From Mariniblastus sp964414815 (GTDB lineage Bacteria; Planctomycetota; Planctomycetia; Pirellulales; Pirellulaceae): a DNA stretch of 64,000 nt. This document shows, in pieces, positions 57,842 through 64,000 of the stretch; position 1 is the first letter of the stretch; each line of letters starts with the position of its first letter. Below the pieces are notes generated by a model. It saw only the letters and a list, made by a program, of their open reading frames with translations, did no database searches and was not told where the DNA came from. The stretch spans positions 1 through 64,000 of the forward strand of contig CAYPXY010000023.1 in the NCBI GenBank assembly GCA_964414815.1. The letters run 5' to 3'. The translations under genes and the position numbers were made by a program.

Positions 57842-58648
57842 ATGTGCCGAACTATTTTGCTTTCCGTCGTTTCTATTTTTGCGATCATCTCGATTGCCAC
57901 TCCACTGCCCCCATCCTGGGGACTCACAAAACTCTCTAACGAGCCCGCCGAACTGTCCCCTCAGGACGAAGATCAAAAACTGAAGTCAGACCAAGACAAA
58001 GCGGATCAAGACAAAACAGATCAGACCAAAACGAATCAAATTGAAAGCCAATCCAACAAGGCAACTGAAGAAAACGATTCATCCAAGAACAAGCCTGCCA
58101 AAGCATCTCCATCCAAAAAGAAAAACATGCCCAAATATAATCGGCTATCTGCCGAAGCTGCCCGTGTGATTCTGCATAAAGGAACCGAGCGCCCTTGGAC
58201 CGGCAAGTTTCTCAACAACAAAGCCAAAGGCACCTACATTTGCCGCCGCTGCAACGCACCGCTTTACGAATCCGATTCCAAGTTCCATTCCAATTGCGGT
58301 TGGCCAAGTTTCGATGACGAAATTGAAGGCGCCGTTCGCCGCGAACGCGATGCCGATGGCTACCGAATCGAAATCCTGTGCGAAAACTGCGGCGGGCATT
58401 TGGGCCACGTCTTTCACGGCGAAGGATTTACTCCCAAGAACACTCGCCACTGCGTCAACTCCGTTTCCCTGCTGTTCATCGACGCGAACAAGGAATTGCC
58501 CCCCGTGATCGGAGCAGAAGACGAATCCGACGAATCAGCCGGCACTGAAAAATCGACGGACGCATCGAAGCAGGAAAAGAAATCGGATGAGAAGTCGGAG
58601 ACGAAGGACGACAGTCCAGAAAAATCTCAATCCTCGGGATCGAATTGA
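57842..58648 (+). CDS. msrB: Exported peptide-methionine (R)-S-oxide reductase
   Basis: 268 residues against about 140 for a plain MsrB. A signal peptide (MCRTILLSVVSIFAIISIAT) is followed by a Lys/Asp/Gln/Ser-rich linker of about 75 residues (DQDKADQDKTDQTKTNQIES), then the MsrB domain: ARVILHKGTERPWTGKFLNN, two zinc CxxC pairs (YICRRCNAPLY and LCENCGGHLGHVFHGEGF), SNCGWPSF and the catalytic Cys204 in RHCVNSVSLLFID. It repairs oxidised methionine in exported proteins. A second acidic, Ser/Lys-rich tail (about 50 residues) ends the protein. GAGGAG directly precedes the ATG. The last 22 bp overlap the minus-strand MOSC gene. Confidence 0.92.
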   Translation: MCRTILLSVVSIFAIISIATPLPPSWGLTKLSNEPAELSPQDEDQKLKSDQDKADQDKTDQTKTNQIESQSNKATEENDSSKNKPAKASPSKKKNMPKYNRLSAEAARVILHKGTERPWTGKFLNNKAKGTYICRRCNAPLYESDSKFHSNCGWPSFDDEIEGAVRRERDADGYRIEILCENCGGHLGHVFHGEGFTPKNTRHCVNSVSLLFIDANKELPPVIGAEDESDESAGTEKSTDASKQEKKSDEKSETKDDSPEKSQSSGSN

Positions 58649-59130
58649 TCAAAGACCACCTTCACCTCATCACCGACGTTGACTCGGCCGGGCTGAATCA
58701 CTCTTGCGGTCAGTCCACCGTGACCGCGCATGGCGTTGTAGCCGCCTGCGCCAAGCTGCGCCTCCATCAACTTGCAGGGAGCACATTTTCCGGTTCCGTA
58801 CAGAATGGCTGTCCCTATCCGGAATCTGCGATCTTTCAATGACTTCAGATTGATGCCTTCAACCACGATATTTCGTCGCAGCAAGTCGGGTGAAACCGGG
58901 CGGTTGAGGATACTCTCAACCACCGGCAAATGTTCCGCCTGAATCAACGTGACAGCGCGGGGAGCATCCTTTGCGCCGGTAAAAAAATCGCCTACCAAAC
59001 CCTGATCATCGATTTCGGCAGACGAAACCACATTCATCTCAACTTTCCGCGCCGGGCGCAATCCGATCCAGCGGACACATCCGACTTGGGGAATCGTATC
59101 GACAAATTTGAGATGGGGATGTGCGGGCAT
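58627..59130 (-). CDS. MOSC domain protein
   Basis: 167 residues, a single MOSC (molybdenum cofactor sulfurase C-terminal) domain: VGCVRWIGLRPARKVEMNVV, GLVGDFFTGAKDAPRAVTLI, SPDLLRRNIVVEGINLKSLK, LYGTGKCAPCKLMEAQLGAG and LTARVIQPGRVNVGDEV. The invariant cysteine of MOSC proteins fits GKCAPC. Family members handle molybdenum-bound sulfur or resist base analogues (YiiM, YcbX). Two molybdoenzymes are encoded in this window (1037-2077 and napA), but there is no positional link. The gene converges on msrB with a 22-bp overlap of coding regions. Confidence 0.88.
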   Translation of the reverse strand: MPAHPHLKFVDTIPQVGCVRWIGLRPARKVEMNVVSSAEIDDQGLVGDFFTGAKDAPRAVTLIQAEHLPVVESILNRPVSPDLLRRNIVVEGINLKSLKDRRFRIGTAILYGTGKCAPCKLMEAQLGAGGYNAMRGHGGLTARVIQPGRVNVGDEVKVVFDQFDPED

Positions 59131-59182
59131 GGCCTGAGCGGGTGAAAATCTCTACTACAATTGTTGACAATATTCCAATCTT

Positions 59183-59264
59183 AATCCGAAGCGTAAGCGA
59201 GGGACCGCGTTTCTTCCCTCGCTTACGCTTCGGGTTGGGATGCTTCGGGTTGGGATTTCCAACA
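59183..59264. repeat. Second copy of the AACCCGAAGCGTAAGCGAGG repeat
   Basis: AATCCGAAGCGTAAGCGAGG.. (59183-59204) and its inverted copy (59215-59236) form a 20-22 bp hairpin with a 10-nt loop. A short extra GCTTCGGGTTGGGAT unit and the flank TTGGGATTTCCAACAGCCCAG follow, as in the copy at 19475-19634, reversed. Non-coding. Confidence 0.8.
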
Positions 59265-59355
59265 GCCCAGTCGCATGGTCTGCCTCTCGTCAGTGGCTTT
59301 CGGTTGAGTTACAATTCTGGCTTGATCCAACCTTAAAAAATAGCGAATTCGATTG

Positions 59356-60273
59356 ATGACCACAAGTAAACTGATCTGGATGAACGGCCAACTGATTCCC
59401 TGGGGCGATGCCAAGGTGCATGTGATGACGCACGCGCTGCACTACGGCTCAAGCGTCTTTGAGGGAATTCGCTGTTACGACACGCATTTGGGGCCGTGCA
59501 TTTTTCGTTTGAAGGAACATGTTCGGCGGCTTTTCGAATCCGCCAAACTCTACCGATTTCCGGTGGCTTATTCTCAGTCCGAAATCGAGCAAGCTTGCAA
59601 AGACGCCATTTCGGGAAACGAACTGAAAAGTGCCTATATCCGGCCGCTGTTGTTTATGGGCGAAGGTTCGATCGGTGTAGTTCCAGGGCCGAACATGAAA
59701 TCCGATTTCGTCGTGATCGCCATCGAGTTTGGGCGGTACCTGAGTGAAGAAGGTATGAATCAGGGGATCGACGCCTGCGTCTCTTCGTGGCGGCGAACGA
59801 CTGCGACTTCCATTCCCGTGCTGGCCAAAGCCGGTGGGCACTATCTCAACGCTCAACTGATCGGTGGCGAAGCACGTCGAAATGGATACGCCGAAGGAAT
59901 CTCGGTGACTGATCGCGGAACCGTCAGTGAAGGCTCTGCCGAAAATATGTTCTTTGTTCGCGATGGAAAGATCTACACCCCGCCATTGGCCGCTGCAATC
60001 CTCAACGGCATCACACGAGACACCGTGATCCAGTTAGCTCGCGGGTTGGGTTACGAAATCATCGAAGTGGAGGTGCCGCGAGAGATGTTGTATGTCAGTG
60101 ATGAAGTATTCATGACCGGCACCGCCGCTGAAGTGACTCCCGTGCGAAGCGTGGATCGCATCCCCATCGGCACCGGCAGCCGCGGGCCAGTCACCAAAGC
60201 CATTCAGGATGCATTCTTTGGTCTCTTTGACGGCTCGACGGAAGATCAATGGGGTTGGCTGGACAAAGTATAA
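59356..60273 (+). CDS. ilvE: Branched-chain amino acid aminotransferase
   Basis: 305 residues, fold type IV PLP aminotransferase. It moves the amino group between glutamate and the 2-oxoacids of Leu, Ile and Val. Diagnostic segments are HALHYGSSVFEGIRCYDTHL, AYIRPLLFMGEGSIGV, KAGGHYLNAQLIGGEARRNG with the PLP lysine at about residue 158, GTVSEGSAENMFFVRDGKIY, NGITRDTVIQLARGLGYEII and DEVFMTGTAAEVTPVRSVDR. The length equals that of E. coli IlvE (309). The ATG at 59356 follows a TTG in the same frame. It stands alone; a repeat lies upstream and a decayed toxin-antitoxin gene lies convergent downstream. Confidence 0.95.
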   Translation: MTTSKLIWMNGQLIPWGDAKVHVMTHALHYGSSVFEGIRCYDTHLGPCIFRLKEHVRRLFESAKLYRFPVAYSQSEIEQACKDAISGNELKSAYIRPLLFMGEGSIGVVPGPNMKSDFVVIAIEFGRYLSEEGMNQGIDACVSSWRRTTATSIPVLAKAGGHYLNAQLIGGEARRNGYAEGISVTDRGTVSEGSAENMFFVRDGKIYTPPLAAAILNGITRDTVIQLARGLGYEIIEVEVPREMLYVSDEVFMTGTAAEVTPVRSVDRIPIGTGSRGPVTKAIQDAFFGLFDGSTEDQWGWLDKV

Positions 60274-60319
60274 ACCGCTTCTAAATGTCGAGGGAATCAA
60301 CCAGATCTCGCGTCCATTT

Positions 60320-60658
60320 TTACTTCAAAAGCGCAACAAACCCAGCTTGTTCAAAATGGTGGTCGCCCGTAAGCGCTTCATTGATCTTCATTTCCCACAT
60401 CACTTGGGCGTACCCATGCACATAGTGATCGTGGTTCTCCGCCAAGTCTTCTGGCAAGTCTGGTGCAGTTCCAACAAAATCAGCGAATTGCTCAGCCAAG
60501 GTACGCTTGATCGGCGGCGATTGAGCATTTCGTGTTCGACTACCACTCGCCTGCTCAACCAATCTCAACCGAATCTCCACTGCCGAGCCTTCTGGAATCT
60601 CAACCGGCGCATCAAATTCGATACGTCCATTGTGAACAATCGTGTGAATCGTAGTCAT
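60320..60658 (-). pseudogene. Antitoxin fused by deletion to the end of a PIN toxin
   Basis: A 112-residue frame. Residues 1-80 look like a complete antitoxin: MTTIHTIVHNGRIEFDAPVE start, a basic/Ser linker, then LAEQFADFVGTAPDLPEDLA and ENHDHYVHG, the usual antitoxin C-terminus ahead of a short basic tail. The frame then continues with VMWEMKINEALTGDHHFEQA and GFVALLK, which fits the last 25-30 residues of a VapC-type PIN toxin (ALT-x-D-x-H-F-x-x-AGF). The middle of the toxin, with its catalytic acids, is absent. A deletion across the two genes explains this best. A minus-strand TATAAT lies 60-65 bp upstream of the start. Confidence 0.6.
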
Positions 60659-60717
60659 GAGAATGAAGCCCCAATCAATTTCGTAAATACTTTAGTACGA
60701 TATCAGTTTACCAATAT

Positions 60718-60723
60718 ATTATA
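60718..60723 (-). promoter_or_regulatory. Candidate -10 element of the antitoxin remnant
   Basis: Perfect TATAAT on the minus strand, 60 bp upstream of the start codon at 60658. A weak ACTTAC lies 17 bp further upstream. Confidence 0.35.
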
Positions 60724-60858
60724 GGTCAGAGCTTGGAAAAGTAAGTGAGGAAGCGGATCGGGAAGTATTGGAAGGGTATTTTTTATCGACCGATACTCAA
60801 AAAAAAAGAATCGGCCCCGGAAAGCTTTCAGGGGATATGGCTCCCCCGCTGTCTGGGC

Positions 60859-60864
60859 TATAAT
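60859..60864 (+). promoter_or_regulatory. Candidate -10 element of the EF-G-like gene
   Basis: Perfect TATAAT in TGGGCTATAATACTCC, 112 bp before the ATG at 60977. No good -35 box is present. The rest of the 318-bp gap (60659-60976) has no other recognised feature except the antitoxin -10 on the other strand. Confidence 0.4.
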
Positions 60865-60976
60865 ACTCCCCACAGCAATTTTTTATGACGGGAAAGTTCG
60901 CCATACTGACGCAACGCCCGCAGTTGCTGTTAAGATTTGAGTACCCGTTTCTTCATATCAATTACCGGAGGAAGAC

Positions 60977-63070
60977 ATGACTCATCCAGTGGACAAAATT
61001 CGAAACATTGTGCTTTGCGGACATGGATCGTCCGGGAAAACCAGTCTGGCCGATGCGTTCCTGTTGCAAACGGGTGCTGTCAAAGGCCACCATAGCGTCG
61101 ATGACGGAACGAGTATCTGCGATTTCGACCCTGAGGAGAAAAAACACAAATACTCCATCGAAGCGGCCGCCGTTCATTTCGAAAAAGACGGTTACAAATT
61201 CAACGTGATCGACACACCGGGCTACCCCGACTTCATCGGTCAGGTCATCGGCCCGATGCAAGCCGTCGACACTGCGCTGATCGTGGTCAACGCTCACTCC
61301 GGCATCGAAGTCAATACGCGCCGCGTTTTCAAGGAAGCTGGAAACCATCAACTCGGCCGCATGATCGTCATCAACAAGCTCGACGACGAACATGCCGACT
61401 TAAAAAGTCTGGTCGAATCCATTCAGGAAGTTTGGGGCCCGCAATGTATGCTTTTGAATGTGCCCGTCGGCCATGGAGCCAATTTTTCAAAAGTCCTCAG
61501 CGTCCTCGATCCACCATCCGATACTGCCGGAGCCGTCATTGATCCGAATGAAGTCCACGAGTCACTCATCGAAACCATCGTTCAAGTTGACGATGAAGTT
61601 ATGGAACAGTACTTCGAAGGTCATGAACCTTCGAAAGAAGAGCTTCATGAGTTGATCGTCAAAGCGGTGCGCGAAGGCGTTCTCGTACCCATCGTCTGCT
61701 GCAGTGCGAAGCTGGGCGTTGGGATTCAGGAGATACTTGATGCCGTGATTCTGTGCGGGCTCTCGCCTGTCGACGTGGTACGCAGCGCAAGCAATGGAGC
61801 GGGACCGGTCGAAATCAAGCCGGAGGAAGGCGGGCCGCTGATCGCCAGGGTTTTTCGAACCCGCATCGACCCCTTTGTCCAGAAGCTGAATTTCATCCGA
61901 GTTTATTCTGGCACCCTGCGCCGCGACGATTCCGTTCATGCTTCGACGGCCCGCAAGAATATCAAGCTGGGGCCGATTCTTCAGGTCCTCGGCGAGTCAA
62001 CCTCCCCGGTCGACGTTGCGGGGCCGGGAGATATTGTTGCCATCGCAAAAATGGACGACTTGCATACGGGGACGACGCTGGGTGATTACACGCTGCCCGA
62101 GCTTGACTTTCCAAGCCCAATGGTCAGTCTGGCGGTTCAACCAAAAACGCGAGGCGACGAAACCAAGCTCTCCGGCGCACTTCACAAAGTCCTCGAAGAA
62201 GATCCGACCTTCCAGCTTGACCGCGATGCACAAACTCACGAACTGGTAATGACTGGCATGAGTGAGCTGCATCTGACCGTGATTCGAGAACGGCTGGTGC
62301 GGCGCGACAAGCTGGAAGTTGAAACCAGGGAACCGCGCATCGCCTTCCGGGAGACCATTCACGACAAAGCCGAAGGAAGCTACCGGCACAAGAAGCAATC
62401 AGGGGGACGCGGCCAGTTTGGTGAAATTCACATACGCATGCGTCCGCTGCCACGAGGAACGGACATCGCCGAGTTTGCCACCAAGGCCAACTTTCCCTCG
62501 ATCAAAGAAACGCACTACGACGAGAAAGCCAATTTTCTGTGGGTGGATTCGGTGGTCGGGGGAACGATTCCCGGCAACTTCATGCCCGCTGTCGGCAAAG
62601 GGTTCGCGGAGCGGATCGTACAAGGCGTGATCGCAGGCTATCCCATCCAGGACGTTTGCGTGGAAGTCCACTTTGGCAAACACCACCAAGTCGATTCCAG
62701 CGAAGCTGCTTTCAAGACGGCCGCGAGAATGGCTTTCAAACAGGTATTTGAACAGGCTCACCCCTGTCTTCTCGAACCGATCGTCCACTTGGACATCACG
62801 GTTCCTCAATCCCATGTCGGCGACGTTTACAGCGACATGTCTTCGCGAAACGGACGTGTACTCGGCAGCGATCCGGCAGGAGGTACCTTTACAGCGATCC
62901 ACTGCGAAGTGCCCCTCCGGGAAGTGACGACCTACGCCCGCACCTTGTCCAGTATGACGGGCGGCATGGGAAGTTACACCATGGAGTTCAGCCACTACGC
63001 CCAAATGCCCGCCAACGTGCAGCACGATGTCATCAGCAAGGCCAGCTTGAAGGAAGAAGAGGAAGAGTAG
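60977..63070 (+). CDS. Elongation factor G-like GTPase (EF-G paralogue)
   Basis: 697 residues. The GTPase core has G1 GHGSSGKTSLADAF, G2/G3 KHKYSIEAAAVHFEK and IDTPGYPDFIGQV (with DTPG), G4 NKLDD and G5 SAKLGVG. Domains II-V follow (VARVFRTRIDPFV-like RVFRTRIDPFVQKLNFIRVY, PDFQLDRDAQ-type EEDPTFQLDRDAQTHELVMT, GRGQFGEIHIRMRP, HPCLLEPIVHLDITVP, MGSYTMEFSHYAQMP). The G1 sequence GHGSSGKT differs from GHIDAGKT of the main EF-G, placing it in the EF-G-like (FusA2) group, whose members act in recycling or special translation conditions. It is not in a ribosomal operon, which fits a paralogue. It lies in a single-gene unit. Confidence 0.88.
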   Translation: MTHPVDKIRNIVLCGHGSSGKTSLADAFLLQTGAVKGHHSVDDGTSICDFDPEEKKHKYSIEAAAVHFEKDGYKFNVIDTPGYPDFIGQVIGPMQAVDTALIVVNAHSGIEVNTRRVFKEAGNHQLGRMIVINKLDDEHADLKSLVESIQEVWGPQCMLLNVPVGHGANFSKVLSVLDPPSDTAGAVIDPNEVHESLIETIVQVDDEVMEQYFEGHEPSKEELHELIVKAVREGVLVPIVCCSAKLGVGIQEILDAVILCGLSPVDVVRSASNGAGPVEIKPEEGGPLIARVFRTRIDPFVQKLNFIRVYSGTLRRDDSVHASTARKNIKLGPILQVLGESTSPVDVAGPGDIVAIAKMDDLHTGTTLGDYTLPELDFPSPMVSLAVQPKTRGDETKLSGALHKVLEEDPTFQLDRDAQTHELVMTGMSELHLTVIRERLVRRDKLEVETREPRIAFRETIHDKAEGSYRHKKQSGGRGQFGEIHIRMRPLPRGTDIAEFATKANFPSIKETHYDEKANFLWVDSVVGGTIPGNFMPAVGKGFAERIVQGVIAGYPIQDVCVEVHFGKHHQVDSSEAAFKTAARMAFKQVFEQAHPCLLEPIVHLDITVPQSHVGDVYSDMSSRNGRVLGSDPAGGTFTAIHCEVPLREVTTYARTLSSMTGGMGSYTMEFSHYAQMPANVQHDVISKASLKEEEEE

Positions 63071-63114
63071 CCGTCACCATTGAGTAACGACGATCATTCC
63101 GCCACTCAAGCCTA

Positions 63115-63780
63115 CTACCAGTGTCCATGTCGGTGATGGTGGTGATAGGAGTGGCGCGGTGGGCCGTAATGAAAGTCAAATCGGTAGGCTGGAACCGGTC
63201 GATAAATGACGGGTGCAGGTTCCACAATCACGGTGGGGCGCGGCGGAACATAAACGGGCGTGACTCGTTCGACGGGAGCGGGAGTCGCGGTCCCGATTCG
63301 GGCGCGCTGCATTTCCTGAATAACGGGCTCGGCAACTCCGTTTTGATGTAGGTAAATAATTTCCTGGACACCGATCTCCTGTTGGACACCGTTGGCGCGA
63401 ATCTGGCTGATGATCACTTGGGGGCTAATGCCACTGTTGCTCATGCTGACGGCGTCGCCGATGGAAACCGCACGACTCATCTGATGGGCGTATTGAGCGT
63501 CCCGCATTTGCTGGTATTCGTATTGCCGCCGAGTTTCTGCATCGTGAGCATTGCCCAGCAGCCCGCCCGCGATCGCTCCGGCAACCCCGCCGATCAGCGC
63601 GCCTTTGCCGGTTCGATCATTCTGGTGTCCGATTACCCCGCCGAGCACCGCACCGGTGGTTCCACCGACGACGGCGCCTTTTTGAGTGTTGTTTTGAATC
63701 AACTGGGCATCGGCCGACGGCTCGGTCGCTCCCCAAGCTAGACTGATGGCAGCAACAGAAAGAGATAGTTTTAGTTTCAC
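63115..63780 (-). CDS. Exported glycine-zipper protein with Pro/Tyr/His-rich tail
   Basis: 221 residues. The signal peptide (LSLSVAAISLAWGATEPSAD) is followed by two glycine-zipper helices (GAVVGGTTGAVLGGVIGH and GALIGGVAGAIAGGLLGNA), the type inserted in the outer membrane, as in OmpA-associated and SlyB-like proteins. A middle region (VSIGDAVSMSNSGISPQVII, IIYLHQNGVAEPVIQEMQRA) has a helical, motif-like form seen in planctomycete proteins. The tail is Pro/Val/Tyr-rich and ends in SYHHHHRHGHW. It shares PVP-Y-RP and His runs with the small protein at 231-542. No enzyme motif. It is transcribed leftward, convergent with the EF-G-like gene. Confidence 0.8.
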   Translation of the reverse strand: MKLKLSLSVAAISLAWGATEPSADAQLIQNNTQKGAVVGGTTGAVLGGVIGHQNDRTGKGALIGGVAGAIAGGLLGNAHDAETRRQYEYQQMRDAQYAHQMSRAVSIGDAVSMSNSGISPQVIISQIRANGVQQEIGVQEIIYLHQNGVAEPVIQEMQRARIGTATPAPVERVTPVYVPPRPTVIVEPAPVIYRPVPAYRFDFHYGPPRHSYHHHHRHGHW

Positions 63781-63929
63781 GTCAGACCTCGCTGAGGAAT
63801 CGGTTTTGCCGGGATGGTTGTTTGATAAAATCGGTGAAGCAGAAACAGTAACTTCATTGATTCAACTTGCAAATATCGACCACCCTATTTTTGCAGGGGG
63901 GTTGTAAAGGTGATAGCTGCTATCACCAC

Positions 63930-64000
63930 ACGCCTTTGGGAGTTGCCGATTGAGCGATTTCGGTAATGCAGTACGTTTTGGCGGCACCCCCTGGGCTGAT
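63930..64000 (+). repeat. Partial copy of the 81-83 bp repeat, cut by the window end
   Basis: It starts ACGCCTTTGGGAGTTGCCGA and aligns with 5736-5816 and the reverse of 35911-35991 over about 60 bp. The second arm is degraded (GGCGGCACCCCCTGG). A short palindrome, GGTGATAG-CTG-CTATCACC, precedes it at about 63909-63927. Confidence 0.65.

Noticed and set aside
59121..59336. Plus-strand frame with RSVSEGPRFFPRLRFG as a protein
   Set aside because: It lies over the second copy of the same repeat, with no ribosome-binding site.

Overview
The window looks like a chromosomal segment of a planctomycete. The evidence is a DUF1549/DUF1553 'planctomycete cytochrome c' protein paired with a Tat-exported DUF1501 protein, a PEP-CTERM-type beta-strand-repeat surface protein, many lipoproteins, a very large TolC-like lipoprotein, and dispersed palindromic intergenic repeats, including the 'AACCCGAAGCGTAAGCGAGG' repeat familiar from Rhodopirellula-like genomes. 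No rRNA, tRNA, CRISPR array or intact insertion sequence was recognised. A run of 100 N (36330-36429) marks an assembly gap.

Layout. 0-4.9 kb: a Gly/His-rich secreted protein, a decayed antitoxin, a molybdopterin-oxidoreductase/pentapeptide fusion, a long PLP enzyme and exonuclease III. 4.9-10.7 kb: a TetR repressor divergent from an RND efflux pair. 10.7-11.7 kb: a truncated DUF1016 nuclease remnant full of hairpins. 11.7-15.3 kb: a KamA-like radical SAM protein, CoA-transferase subunit B and a thiolase. 15.3-19.4 kb: a MacAB-like ABC export operon whose adaptor ends in EF-hands. 19.8-24.4 kb: the planctomycete cytochrome/DUF1501 pair. 24.4-35.1 kb: a two-component system, a surface protein, a di-haem cytochrome, lipoproteins and two PAP2 phosphatases. 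35-43 kb: Ric/YtfE, napAB and a tetrahaem cytochrome/FeS/NrfD module. 43-64 kb: a TolC-like protein, two membrane protease-like proteins, fructose-bisphosphate aldolase, dGTPase, PIN-TRAM, PP2C, MsrB, MOSC, IlvE, a toxin-antitoxin remnant, an EF-G paralogue and a glycine-zipper protein.

The most interesting signal is a set of four near-identical composite promoters at 26530, 30445, 33046 and 33796. Each has GATAC-type direct repeats at exact 10-bp steps, then 10 bp, a -35-like hexamer, a 17-18 bp spacer and a -10. They precede the surface protein (divergent from the response regulator), the di-haem cytochrome operon and both PAP2 phosphatases. The simplest reading is a local regulon of the OmpR-type regulator encoded at 25734-26435, probably acting on the cell envelope.

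Other notable items are a palindrome expanded in frame inside the DUF1016 remnant, about 250-bp elements with 16-bp terminal inverted repeats, an antitoxin fused by deletion to a PIN-toxin tail, and an 18-bp tandem repeat that multiplies the ribosome-binding site and start codon of an iron-sulfur gene. Functions are inferred from sequence motifs only; no database search was run.
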